Assembly: GCA_021821565.1 (NCBI GenBank)
Contig: JAKACI010000002.1
Span: forward strand, 1-18,120
DNA from: a bacterium
GTDB lineage: Bacteria; SZUA-79; Acidulodesulfobacterales; Acidulodesulfobacteraceae
DNA length: 18,120 nucleotides
Direction of reading: 5' to 3'
In this document: piece after piece, positions 8,606 through 15,156 of the stretch
Numbering within the stretch: position 1 is the stretch's first letter
How the letters are laid out: every line of letters starts with the position of its first letter
Position numbers and translations under genes: made by a program
Notes under the pieces: generated by a model
The model's input: only the letters and a program-made list of their open reading frames with translations
Told to the model about the DNA's origin: nothing
The model's database searches: none

Positions 8606-9259
8606 ATGTTTAATAAAATCCGCTCCAAACACATATTCATTCTCCCCGTCCTTGCCGTTTTTGCCGGCGTCCTTATCCTTTATCCCTTTTTCTCCCGCAA
8701 TATCGCCGATATTTATTTTGCCGTTAAAACTGTGATTTTAACTAATAAATTAATTATCCCGTCCGGTTTTAACCTTAAATATCTTGTCCTTTTTTCCGGA
8801 TTAATTTTAATGTCGTTTACCGATATGCTGTTTGAAAGAATATCGGCGGTTATTCCGATATTTCTGATATTAGCGGGCTTTCTATTCGCTTATATGGCAA
8901 ATACGCCCATATTAACCGTTTTAGAGGCGTTAAGCATAGGTTTAGGTATATTTATCTTAATTGATACAACAAGACTTGGTTCGTATGCTTTTGGCGATAT
9001 ATTAACCGCAGGAGCGATAGGAGCGTTTGTCGACATAGAAAATATTGTTATTATTTCAATTTGCGCTATAATATTAGGTAAAATTATAACTTATTTCAGT
9101 TCACATTTAGATGGGATATTTGATAAAAGCAGAATAAAACAGTTTCATTTTGCGTTTGTGCCGGTGTTGTTTTTGGTAACTGCAGAACTATTGAAATTTA
9201 ATACTGCATATTATAATATAAATTGTAATATAATAATCCATAAATATATATTATACTAA
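8606..9259 (+). CDS. A24-like (minimal prepilin peptidase-type) integral membrane protein
   Basis: The protein has about six hydrophobic segments and two aspartates in the positions expected of A24 aspartic membrane peptidases: D73 in SFTDMLFERI, resembling the D-x-x-x-x-R-I of prepilin peptidases, and D131 in YAFGDILTAGAIGAF, resembling their G-x-G-D motif followed by small residues. It lacks the N-terminal methylase domain and the zinc-binding Cys motifs of full PilD, and the GxGD has Ala for the first Gly, so substrate and activity are uncertain. I place the start at ATG 8606; an in-frame TTG at 8591 would add five residues. No Shine-Dalgarno is visible. The first ~100 bases use more C/G-ending codons than the flanking accessory genes. 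No pilin gene is nearby. It could also be a non-catalytic relative. Confidence 0.55.
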   Translation: MFNKIRSKHIFILPVLAVFAGVLILYPFFSRNIADIYFAVKTVILTNKLIIPSGFNLKYLVLFSGLILMSFTDMLFERISAVIPIFLILAGFLFAYMANTPILTVLEALSIGLGIFILIDTTRLGSYAFGDILTAGAIGAFVDIENIVIISICAIILGKIITYFSSHLDGIFDKSRIKQFHFAFVPVLFLVTAELLKFNTAYYNINCNIIIHKYILY

Positions 9260-9280
9260 TTAAGTATAGGATTGCAGAAA

Positions 9281-9985
9281 ATGTCAAAAAAGAAAGTAAA
9301 AATTACGCACAAAGGTAAGACTTTTGCATTTATTTCGGTCTCTAAAACCGGCAATGGAGCGGAAATAGGTTTTCCTCAAGAAATTCCATTAAAACATATC
9401 ACATTTATTGCAGAAAAAATCTCGGAACAATTAAAATTTAGTTTTCACGAAACAAATGAAGAAAAAGATTGCATTTGCAAATACGATAAATCTCGTAGAG
9501 TTGAGATTAGTTTTAAGGAACAAGAACTTTTCATAATAGGTCAGCATATAGAAACCTTAATGCTTAATCACTTGGAAAAATATTATTCATTTCATCAAGT
9601 TCCAGGCAGTGCACATATTGGAGGTATTTTTACTCCGGGGTTTAATTTTTTAAAGTCAGATAACAACGTAAATAAAAAAACAAGTATTCCGCTGGAATCA
9701 TTTAAACCGTTTATAGTAAAAAAATCAAGACATCTAAAATATTATCAAGAAAAAATTTGGCTTGTGTTAAAGAAAAGAAAAGGGAGAAAAGGCTTATTTT
9801 ATGATATTGGCATTCTTTTCGGATCCGATTGTAATGATTTTTATTATTATTTTTCTTATAATAACTTAATGGGAGTATTGAAATTTATTTTTGATAATTA
9901 TTATAATTTTAATTTGCCTGTTGGAGATATGTTTGCAAATAAAGATAACGATAAAGGAATTTTAATTAAAGGCATACATATATAG
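9281..9985 (+). CDS. hypothetical soluble protein, 234 aa
   Basis: I do not recognise this family. It begins MSKKKVKITHKGKTFAF, is Lys- and Phe/Tyr-rich with beta-prone segments and has no membrane span. Notable pieces are a CICKY pair of cysteines (about residues 64-66), GSAHIGGIFTPGFNF in the middle and a Tyr/Phe cluster DFYYYFSYNN near the C-terminus. ATG at 9281 is chosen because an AGGA (9268-9271) sits nine bases upstream; an in-frame TTG at 9272 overlaps that box and is less likely. It follows the A24-like gene by 21 bp, so both may share a transcript. Composition is accessory-like (AT-rich). Confidence 0.55.
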   Translation: MSKKKVKITHKGKTFAFISVSKTGNGAEIGFPQEIPLKHITFIAEKISEQLKFSFHETNEEKDCICKYDKSRRVEISFKEQELFIIGQHIETLMLNHLEKYYSFHQVPGSAHIGGIFTPGFNFLKSDNNVNKKTSIPLESFKPFIVKKSRHLKYYQEKIWLVLKKRKGRKGLFYDIGILFGSDCNDFYYYFSYNNLMGVLKFIFDNYYNFNLPVGDMFANKDNDKGILIKGIHI

Positions 9986-10026
9986 TGACTCGGTTATATA
10001 GCGTTCTCAATAATAAATAATAAAAT

Positions 10027-10239
10027 ATGCATGGACTCGGAAAGATTCTTATAATTACCGGAATATTATTAATTGTTTTCGGACTGTTGTTTATTTTTTT
10101 TCATAAATTGACTTTCGGCAAGTTTCCGGGCGATATAATTATCAAGAAAGGCAATTTTACTTTTTATTTTCCGTTAGGATTAAGTATTGTTATAAGTATA
10201 ATACTGACGATTATTATGTATTTTGTCGGGAAACGTTGA
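10027..10239 (+). CDS. DUF2905 family small membrane protein
   Basis: A 70-residue protein with two hydrophobic segments (about 4-24 and 46-66) separated by the characteristic loop GKFPGDIIIKKGNFTFYFPL. The G-K-l-P-G-D-I-x-I-x-k-g-N-x-x-f-y-F-P-l signature defines DUF2905, a widespread bacterial two-TM family of unknown function. Length is typical. The leader AATAATAAATAATAAAAT has no Shine-Dalgarno and partly matches the recurrent AT motif of this window. It ends 10 bp from the convergent end of the next gene. Confidence 0.88.
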   Translation: MHGLGKILIITGILLIVFGLLFIFFHKLTFGKFPGDIIIKKGNFTFYFPLGLSIVISIILTIIMYFVGKR

Positions 10240-10249
10240 TATAATTCTA

Positions 10250-10581
10250 TTAAAAATCATCGCCAAAACCTGAACCGCCGCTATCAAAACTATCGTCGTT
10301 GCCGAAACTGCTAAAACTATCGGTAGAAAAGCTATCGTTGCGAAACTATCGCTACTCCCGAAATCGTTATTCATAAAATCGCTGTCCGAATTTATAGAAC
10401 TATCGCCGCTATTGCTAAAATCGACCGACTTATCCATGCCGTAAGGATTGCCGCCCACATCGACGCCGCTCGTATCTCCGCTAATCATCGGCAGTCCCGA
10501 AGCTGGATTAATCGTCGTGCCGGTATCCATACTTCCGTTATCGTTATCAAACAATCCGCCTAACCAACCAAATAAGCCCAT
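10250..10581 (-). pseudogene. small Gly/Ser/Asp-rich protein (INPASGLPMI...GNPYG family), frameshifted
   Basis: The start is set by a strong GAGGAGG Shine-Dalgarno in front of ATG (10581-10579), giving MGLFGWLGGLFDNDNG, then INPASGLPMI and GGNPYG. This layout, a short hydrophobic head, the conserved INPxxGLPM...D-x-x-GNPYG core and a Ser/Asp/Gly/Phe-rich tail, recalls an uncharacterised family of small bacterial proteins. The reading frame runs off after NDFGSSDSF; one base added at about 10341 (GTTGCGAAAC versus the internal repeat GTTGCCGAAAC at 10296-10306) restores the typical tail DSFSSFGNDD and ends GDDF-stop at 10250-10252, 110 residues in all. Without that base the frame reads through unrelated sequence. 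Probably co-transcribed with the gene upstream at 10895, 63 bp away. Confidence 0.7.
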
Positions 10582-10644
10582 GTTAATCGCCTCCTCATAA
10601 TAAATTATTTTACCGTCTTTAACCGTCACTCTTATTTTTAATAT

Positions 10645-10895
10645 TCAGTTAATATTATTATGATTTAACCTATCCCTAAATTCTTCCAGAATATATTTTT
10701 TCTTTTCCTCAATCTCTTTTGCAAAATCGTCTTTTAGCATCTTTTCAAGTTCGTCAAGCGATTCTTTTTGACTGCGGATAGATAACAGTTCTTCGGCGAT
10801 TGTTTTTTCTTTGCCTGCAATAATTTTATATCTGCGGATAAGATAAATGAAAATATAATTTCAGATATAAGCAAAAATATTATTAAAGATAGCAT
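10645..10895 (-). pseudogene. small membrane-anchored coiled-coil protein, frameshifted
   Basis: An AAAGGAA box precedes ATG at 10895. The first frame gives MLSLIIFLLISEIIFSF, one membrane segment, then leaves frame; the next frame carries YLIRRYKIIAGKEKTIAEEL, LSIRSQKESLDELEKMLKDD and EEKKKYILEEFRDRL to a stop at 10645. One extra base in the T-run around 10844-10847 joins them into an 83-residue protein with a single N-terminal anchor and a charged heptad-like coiled coil. No start codon exists for the second frame alone, so the join is the better reading. A TATAAT box on the minus strand at 10958-10953 could serve the promoter, though no good -35 pairs with it. Function unknown. Confidence 0.6.
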
Positions 10896-11099
10896 ATAAT
10901 TCCTTTAGTTTAATATAGATAATTTTAATTGATATTATTAAGTTAAGAAATAATTATATCAAATAAATGTTGCGGGATTATGACGGAAATGTTAAGGAAT
11001 GATGAAGGTTTTATTTAAATTAATTTATAATATAAAATCTTTTATAAGATAAATCATTTTGTATAGGTTTTATTATAAATAAGCGCAAAAAATAATTAA

Positions 11100-11495
11100 T
11101 TATTTGAGTAATGATAGGTGATAATTAGATATATCTTCTGATCTTTTAATGCAGTTTATAATAGCTTGTATAGTCGTAGATTTTAAGCAACCTATAATTT
11201 TTAAATTGCCCTTGAGATGATCATTAAGAAAATTTCCATTGTTAAATTCAAATATTTCATAAAATTGGATCCATGTTTTTTCAAGAAAACAATCAAAATT
11301 AGCATTAATATAATAAATATTTTTATCGCTGCGGCATCCTTGTGTATTTATGTTATATTGTGGATTAGATGTTGTTCTACAAATTAAATATGGTTCATTT
11401 TTTCTTGGAGTATTAAGAATAATAATTAATTTTCGCCCTGTTTCACCATCGGAAAATTGAAATTTTGTATGAAATAAAACAGTACCTTTATCCAT
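11100..11495 (-). CDS. putative PemK/MazF-like toxin partner of the Panacea antitoxin
   Basis: A 131-residue protein beginning MDKGTVLFHTKFQFSDGETG followed by RKLIIILN. The G-t-V-l-f...DG-x-x-G-K/R-x-x-i-v-l-N opening with an early beta barrel resembles PemK/MazF-fold endoribonucleases. Later pieces include YYINANFDCFLEKTWIQF and a C-terminal helix ICLK-like segment CIKRSEDIS. It starts in a TAATG overlap with the Panacea gene, so the two are translationally coupled, the usual order being antitoxin first. Panacea antitoxins pair with many unrelated toxins, so genomic position supports 'toxin' more strongly than the fold does. The catalytic residues of MazF cannot be assigned with confidence. 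Confidence 0.65.
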   Translation of the reverse strand: MDKGTVLFHTKFQFSDGETGRKLIIILNTPRKNEPYLICRTTSNPQYNINTQGCRSDKNIYYINANFDCFLEKTWIQFYEIFEFNNGNFLNDHLKGNLKIIGCLKSTTIQAIINCIKRSEDISNYHLSLLK

Positions 11496-12052
11496 TAAAT
11501 AAAAGCCCTTTTAAATTCTTCCTTTTCTTTTATCCTCTCCAGCACTTCATCTTTAGAGAGAGATTTTTCAGTATTATCTAACGCAAGAAGATAATCAATT
11601 TTGTGTCCTTTCCCTTTTGTTTCAATAGTTTTTTCCCACGGCATTCCTTCTAAATGTGAAATATCAGTCATATCTTCAGCTTTTGCTTCCTTAAAAATAC
11701 AAGCGACTTGTTCAAGAATACGCAGTTCTCTTTTTGTAAAATATTTATCGTCAAATTTTTTCTTTGGTTTCATTTCAAAAAATGATTTATCGGATAAATT
11801 AGGCAGCATAACAATACTTTCATTTAAATCAGAAGATGGATTTTTTAATTCATGAAATAAATCATCAGGAACAGGGCCGTAATCCCATGCTTCATACTCC
11901 ATTCCCGTTATTGATTTGCCTGTCTCTTTGAAATGCATAAAATCCGCAAAATAAAGCAATTTAAATAACTTAGTTTTACCGGGTTGTTTAGTATTTTTTA
12001 AAAAATATATTATACTATTTATTAATTTTTCTCTATTATGTTCTATTATCAT
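11495..12052 (-). CDS. Panacea-domain (DUF4065, SocA-like) antitoxin
   Basis: Residues ~8-75 match the Panacea/DUF4065 pattern: KLINSIIYFLKN, TKLFKLLYFADF with H40-like MHFKETGKSITG, then the hallmark YEAWDYGPVPDDLF. Residues ~100-150 carry the usual continuation with FTKRELRILEQV and the S/D-x-x-H/E-G-x-P-W motif (SHLEGMPWEKT). At 185 residues it is a typical stand-alone antitoxin. Family knowledge: Panacea is a promiscuous neutralisation domain (PanA of PanAT pairs) and occurs in the proteolytic adaptor SocA. The downstream coupled gene is its likely toxin. There is no Shine-Dalgarno, and TATAAT boxes lie in the 61-bp gap upstream (about 12052-12113), so it may have its own promoter. Confidence 0.88.
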   Translation of the reverse strand: MIIEHNREKLINSIIYFLKNTKQPGKTKLFKLLYFADFMHFKETGKSITGMEYEAWDYGPVPDDLFHELKNPSSDLNESIVMLPNLSDKSFFEMKPKKKFDDKYFTKRELRILEQVACIFKEAKAEDMTDISHLEGMPWEKTIETKGKGHKIDYLLALDNTEKSLSKDEVLERIKEKEEFKRAFI

Positions 12053-12113
12053 TAATTTTTATTAAAATTTTAAATAAATAATTTTTAAAATATTATAAAC
12101 AGTATCATTATAT

Positions 12114-12614
12114 CTATAAATATAAAATATCTACTACATCTTTGAAAGCATATAGTAATTTTGTTTCTGTTTCTAATATCAATAGTTCATTCTGTAATTT
12201 CATTAAATCTTGGCTGTTACCGTTTTTTAAATATTCAAGAGACTTTATTATTCTGTTTTCATGTTTATATAGAATATTATATACGGTTTTTAAATTTTTA
12301 TGAATCGTAGCCTTTTCAGCAGGATTATAATAAATATACAACATAAACATAGTTACCAAAATAGATCCTGCGATGATACCATTTATAATATTATCATATT
12401 TAGATCCGTATATTCCTTCTAAAAGAGCAATAATTCCTATAATTAAAATAAAACCGATGTTGCAAAATTCATTTATTTTTTTATAATATCCGTATTTTTT
12501 AGATTGTTTGTCTAAATTGTTTTTGGAATTTTCTAAGCCAACTTTAATATTTTTTTCTAATAAGTCTATGCAATTAAATATTTGTAGTTTCTGAACTTCA
12601 TCACTGTTATTCAT
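12114..12614 (-). CDS. two-TM, SLATT-like membrane protein
   Basis: 166 residues: an N-terminal helical part with KKYGYYKKINEF, two close membrane segments (about 51-68 and 77-96), and a C-terminal cytosolic helical part beginning NPAEKATIHKNLKTVYN. This 2TM hairpin framed by helices, with K/Y-rich pre-TM and a-E-k-x-x-x-h after TM2, resembles the SLATT effectors (SMODS/SLOG-associated 2TM domain) of nucleotide-signalling defence systems, thought to make membrane pores. No SMODS nucleotidyltransferase or SLOG gene is visible. Some SLATT genes stand alone or with reverse transcriptases. The assignment is from topology and remembered pattern only. The 23-bp gap to the upstream tiny gene suggests an operon. 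Confidence 0.45.
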   Translation of the reverse strand: MNNSDEVQKLQIFNCIDLLEKNIKVGLENSKNNLDKQSKKYGYYKKINEFCNIGFILIIGIIALLEGIYGSKYDNIINGIIAGSILVTMFMLYIYYNPAEKATIHKNLKTVYNILYKHENRIIKSLEYLKNGNSQDLMKLQNELLILETETKLLYAFKDVVDILYL

Positions 12615-12637
12615 AATAATAAAAGTTATAACTTAAT

Positions 12638-12829
12638 TTATCTGTTTTCAATATTACAATTGGGATAAGTAAAATCATTTTCAAGTCGTTTAAAATATTT
12701 AAGAGTAGCCTCTTCGGATCTTTCATCTCTTTTTTTATTTTTTTTATGCATTAATATTGATAATATAATAACTAACGCTATTGTGTAAATTAAAACACCA
12801 ATAGCAAGATAAATCTCACCGTTTTTCAT
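12638..12829 (-). CDS. tiny single-TM protein, 63 aa
   Basis: MKNGEIYLAIGVLIYTIALV starts one membrane segment (about residues 6-27), followed by a strongly basic stretch HKKNKKRDERSEE and a short tail with one Cys. A textbook AAAGGAGG Shine-Dalgarno lies seven bases before the ATG, in contrast with most accessory genes here, which supports translation. It lies 23 bp upstream of the SLATT-like gene in the same direction. A regulatory or immunity-like membrane partner is possible, but nothing in the sequence shows it. Confidence 0.55.
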   Translation of the reverse strand: MKNGEIYLAIGVLIYTIALVIILSILMHKKNKKRDERSEEATLKYFKRLENDFTYPNCNIENR

Positions 12830-13160
12830 TTTTGCCTCCTTTTGCTTCTCATTTTATATATCTATCGCATTCTATTTTATTATATCACATTTTGTCAATA
12901 AATTTTTACAATTTCACAATATTCGCGCCTTTATAATTAATTATATATTTTTAAGAAATTGCTATAATTCTTATAAATACTGCAAGTTTTATCTTAATTT
13001 CCAACCTGTTAACCGTCTGAATCCAATTTATTTTGCCTTTAACATTAATATTTTATTGACAAATCATTATTTACCGTATATATATTATACATAGCTTTAA
13101 AAACCTTATTATTTAACGTTTTAAAAAACAATCAAATTTAAATTAATAATCGGAGTTGTT
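12830..13160. other. 331-bp divergent intergenic region
   Basis: It separates the minus-strand membrane operon from the HU gene. On the minus strand a TTGACA (12898-12893) and a TATAAT (12884-12879) are visible but only 8 nt apart, so they do not form one promoter as they stand. On the plus strand the HU promoter sits at 13056-13084. The rest is AT-rich with no further frame or RNA that I can support. Confidence 0.5.
13056..13084 (+). promoter_or_regulatory. sigma70-type promoter of the HU gene
   Basis: Perfect -35 TTGACA (13056-13061), 17-nt spacer, -10 TATATA (13079-13084); alternative -10 hexamers TATATT and TATTAT overlap just downstream. The leader of about 70 nt ends in CGGAG before ATG. 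Confidence 0.65.
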
Positions 13161-13463
13161 ATGACAAAGAAAGAATTAGTAGACGCTATCGCAAAAGAGT
13201 CAAATCTAACTAAAATAGACAGCGAAAAGGCTTTAAATTCATTTGTAAATGCCGTTACCGCCGCTCTTAAAAAAGGAGACGAAGTTAAGTTAATCGGTTT
13301 CGGAACTTTCAGCGTTATGGAAAGAGCCGCAAGAAACGGCAGAAATCCCCAGACCGGAAAAACGATTCAGATAAAGGCTTCTAAAGCGCCCAAATTTAAA
13401 GCCGGAACAGCTTTAAAAGATGCGGTTAATGTTGTTAATGCAAAGAAAAGCGGTAAAAAATAA
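13161..13463 (+). CDS. hup: HU/IHF-family histone-like DNA-binding protein
   Basis: 100 residues with complete HU layout: N-terminal helices MTKKELVDAIAKES and LTKIDSEKALNSFV, the GDEVKLIGFGTF strand (39-50) and the DNA-gripping arm with the family signature ARNGRNPQTGKTI (56-68), then KFKAGTALKDAVN. A short Lys-rich tail follows, slightly longer than classic 90-residue HU. It binds and bends DNA as a dimer in the nucleoid and is used by recombination systems, including tyrosine recombinases such as the one downstream. Its codons are richer in G/C-ending choices than those of the neighbouring accessory genes. CGGAG at 13151-13155 is the ribosome binding site. The sequence cannot tell HU from IHF subunits with certainty; HU is favoured. 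Confidence 0.95.
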   Translation: MTKKELVDAIAKESNLTKIDSEKALNSFVNAVTAALKKGDEVKLIGFGTFSVMERAARNGRNPQTGKTIQIKASKAPKFKAGTALKDAVNVVNAKKSGKK

Positions 13464-13510
13464 ATTTTATCTTAAATTTAATGGTTTCGTCCGATAGTCG
13501 CTTTATTTAG

Positions 13511-13533
13511 TAAATATTTTAATATAAAAAATA
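13511..13533. terminator. AT-only hairpin after the HU gene
   Basis: AAATATTTT and AAAATATTT can pair around an AATATAA loop about 50 bp after the HU stop. It has no G/C pairs and only a short T end, so it would be a weak terminator; given the composition it may be chance. Confidence 0.25.
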
Positions 13534-13545
13534 TTTTACCCAAAC

Positions 13546-13574
13546 TTGATTATTTTTCCGTATAGTGCTATATT
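13546..13574 (+). promoter_or_regulatory. promoter of the DUF29 gene
   Basis: TTGATT (13546-13551), exactly 17 nt, then TATATT (13569-13574). It gives a ~35-nt leader with AAAAGG before the ATG at 13616. Confidence 0.55.
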
Positions 13575-13615
13575 TTATTATATAGTCTTATTAATTTTTA
13601 AAAGGTATTAAAATC

Positions 13616-14137
13616 ATGTTAAACGTAAAAGAAAAACAGACTTCAGGAACTCTTGCCGAATTATATAATACCGACTACTATACCTGGGCTATGACCAATG
13701 CGGAGCTTCTAAAAAAAGGCAAATTAGACGAAATAGATTATACTAACTTAGCGGAAGAGGTAAAGGACTTGGGACTGTCAGAATATACGGAACTCAGAAG
13801 TTATCTTGCAAATTTATTATCTCATCTGTATAAATGGGATAATCAACCTAATTTAAGAACTACGAGTTGGAGTTTGACAATTTGCAATTCTGTAAAACAT
13901 GTTGCTAAAACTATTAAAAGCAATCCCGGTTTAAAATCCAAACTTGATTTAGCGTTTGAAGATGCATGGATAGATGCCATAGATATACTATCTAAAGACA
14001 TAAAAGACGAAAGCGTATTAGATTCAATTCCTAATAATTGCCCTTATTCTTTTACTGAATCTATTAAAAAGGCTTCTGAGATAGCACCTGATAGAATCGA
14101 TAATTCTGATATTCTTTTCCTTAATAACATCTTTTAG
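13616..14137 (+). CDS. DUF29 family protein
   Basis: 173 residues with the DUF29 pattern: LYNTDYYTWAMTNAELLKKG (17-36), the DEIDYTNLAEEVKDLG block, then S-E-x-x-E-L-R-S-x-L-x-x-L-L-x-H-L-x-K-W (SEYTELRSYLANLLSHLYKW), QPNLRTTSW, and the terminal CPYSFTESI. Family members are short helical proteins of unknown function, frequent in bacteria with many mobile elements and sometimes duplicated. Length is a little above the usual ~145-155. Its own promoter separates it from HU. No partner gene is visible. Confidence 0.9.
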   Translation: MLNVKEKQTSGTLAELYNTDYYTWAMTNAELLKKGKLDEIDYTNLAEEVKDLGLSEYTELRSYLANLLSHLYKWDNQPNLRTTSWSLTICNSVKHVAKTIKSNPGLKSKLDLAFEDAWIDAIDILSKDIKDESVLDSIPNNCPYSFTESIKKASEIAPDRIDNSDILFLNNIF

Positions 14138-14434
14138 CTTTTGCCTTTGCCTTTCTCCCCCTTGCTAAGGGAGCAGGGGGGGGGGGGTTAGACCGCTTTT
14201 AAATTTAAAAGATTTTGACTGCCGTCTGTCGCAATTTTCAGAAAGGCTTTAGACTGGGAAATGATTAATGAAGAAATAATTAGAAATATAAGAAAGGTTT
14301 GTCCAATAACTTGTTTGTAGTAGATAAGTCTATAGTGGTAAAAATTCTATATTTCGACCCTTTTAATAAGAAATTAGGTCTTGAATTTGCGCAAAATTCC
14401 CTTTTTTTATAGCACCTTGATACAAGGAGGCTGT
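14138..14434. other. 297-bp gene-poor region with a G12 run and palindromes
   Basis: It contains CTCCC...GGGAG (about 14155-14173) directly followed by twelve G in a row (14176-14187), then a 16-bp perfect palindrome CTTTTAAATTTAAAAG (14196-14211). From 14315 to 14410 the plus strand has a short protein-like frame (NNLFVVDKSIVVKILYFDP and on) with no start codon, possibly a gene scrap. No complete gene is supported. Confidence 0.45.
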
Positions 14435-14755
14435 TTAGGCCACCTTGAGACATCCCCTGTGGCATGACTTTTTGGAAAAAGAAATCATAATGCCGGTGTT
14501 AAGTGATTGAGCCAGTTTTAAGAGAGTCTCCAGCGTCAGATTGCTTTCCCCGCTTTCTATCTGAGAAATAAACTGCTGGGAAACATTCATTTTTTCCGCA
14601 AGCTCGGATTGAGTTAGGTTATGCTCATCTCTCGTTTCGGCTATTTTCTGGGCAAGGGCGACTTTGACCCTTTCAAGCTCATAAACTTCTCTGAATTCTG
14701 GATTCTTCAGCTTTTCATTAAGATGCTTTTCCGCTCTTTCCAATCTATTTTTCAT
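14435..14755 (-). CDS. higA: HigA-type XRE antitoxin
   Basis: 106 residues. An N-terminal helical part with the HigA-typical LNEKLKNPEFREVYELERVK leads to an XRE helix-turn-helix (about 47-68: LTQSELAEKMNVSQQFISQI followed by ESGESNLTLETLLKLA). It ends ISFSKK plus a short tail that may be degenerate. It overlaps the toxin's end by 11 nt, reading toxin then antitoxin, the order characteristic of HigBA. As a DNA-binding autorepressor it is expected to bind the 16-bp palindrome at 15108-15123. The partner toxin is broken, so the antitoxin is now an orphan regulator. Confidence 0.85.
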   Translation of the reverse strand: MKNRLERAEKHLNEKLKNPEFREVYELERVKVALAQKIAETRDEHNLTQSELAEKMNVSQQFISQIESGESNLTLETLLKLAQSLNTGIMISFSKKSCHRGCLKVA

Positions 14756-15085
14756 CGTATTCCTCTTTGAGCATATTCGTTCGGTATTTTTCTATATATT
14801 TTTTTCTTTTAAGAGATAATGCAATATCTTTTTCAGGTATCTCGTTCGTCTTCTTCTCTATGGTGTGAACAAAGACAACGCTTTCTTTTAAAAAAAAGAA
14901 GTAAAACAACCTGTGTAAATACCTTCTTTCACGTAATCAGCTAATGGACGCCGGAGATTATGTCCTTGTTTCCCAAGCTCGCCAATATAGGCAAACACTT
15001 TTGCCTGCTCGTCTAATGGCAGTCCATCTATGAATTCTCTGATAGGAGAGTGTCCCCTTTCATCCAAATAATACCAAATATCCAT
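14745..15085 (-). pseudogene. higB: HigB/Gp49-type (RelE superfamily) toxin, internally deleted
   Basis: The frame from ATG 15085 gives MDIWYYLDERGHSPIREFID, LPLDEQAKVFAYIGELG and RRPLADYVKEGIY, the first half of a HigB/Gp49 toxin, then leaves frame and stops at 14888. The second half continues in another frame: RLFYFFFLKESVVFVHTIEK, KTNEIPEKDIALSLKR and on to TAG at 14747-14745, inside the antitoxin start. Comparison with the family layout (GI/LW-E-L-R-v-r-...-Y-R-i-l-Y-F) shows that about 11 residues carrying the E-L-R segment are missing at the join, with a frame change. That segment holds residues important for RNase activity, so the toxin should be dead, unlike the one-base cases elsewhere. 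AGGAAG precedes the start. Confidence 0.8.
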
Positions 15086-15102
15086 CGGCTTCCTATATAA
15101 TA

Positions 15103-15131
15103 AGTTTACAAGTTATAACTTGTGTTGTCAA
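15103..15131 (-). promoter_or_regulatory. higBA promoter
   Basis: On the minus strand TTGACA (15131-15126), 17-nt spacer, then TAAACT (15108-15103), a 4/6 match to the -10 consensus. It lies 18-46 nt before the toxin ATG and embraces the palindromic operator. Confidence 0.5.
15108..15123. promoter_or_regulatory. 16-bp perfect palindrome, probable HigA operator
   Basis: ACAAGTTATAACTTGT equals its own reverse complement and fills the spacer between -35 and -10. HigA-type repressors bind such inverted repeats to shut their own operon, so autoregulation is the likely role. Confidence 0.65.
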
Positions 15132-15141
15132 GAAATATTTT
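15129..15141 (+). repeat. 13-bp direct repeat flanking the integrase, left copy
   Basis: CAAGAAATATTTT here is repeated exactly at 16262-16274, the two copies bracketing the integrase gene just outside its stop and its start. They could be attachment or excision half-sites, or chance in AT-rich DNA. Confidence 0.3.
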
Positions 15142-15156
15142 TCCTATAGGGTAAGG

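Noticed and set aside
11601..11855. Plus-strand 84-codon frame
   Set aside because: Antisense shadow of the Panacea antitoxin gene.
14280..14465. Minus-strand 61-codon frame
   Set aside because: No family pattern or ribosome site; it overlaps the antitoxin's end and a low-information region.
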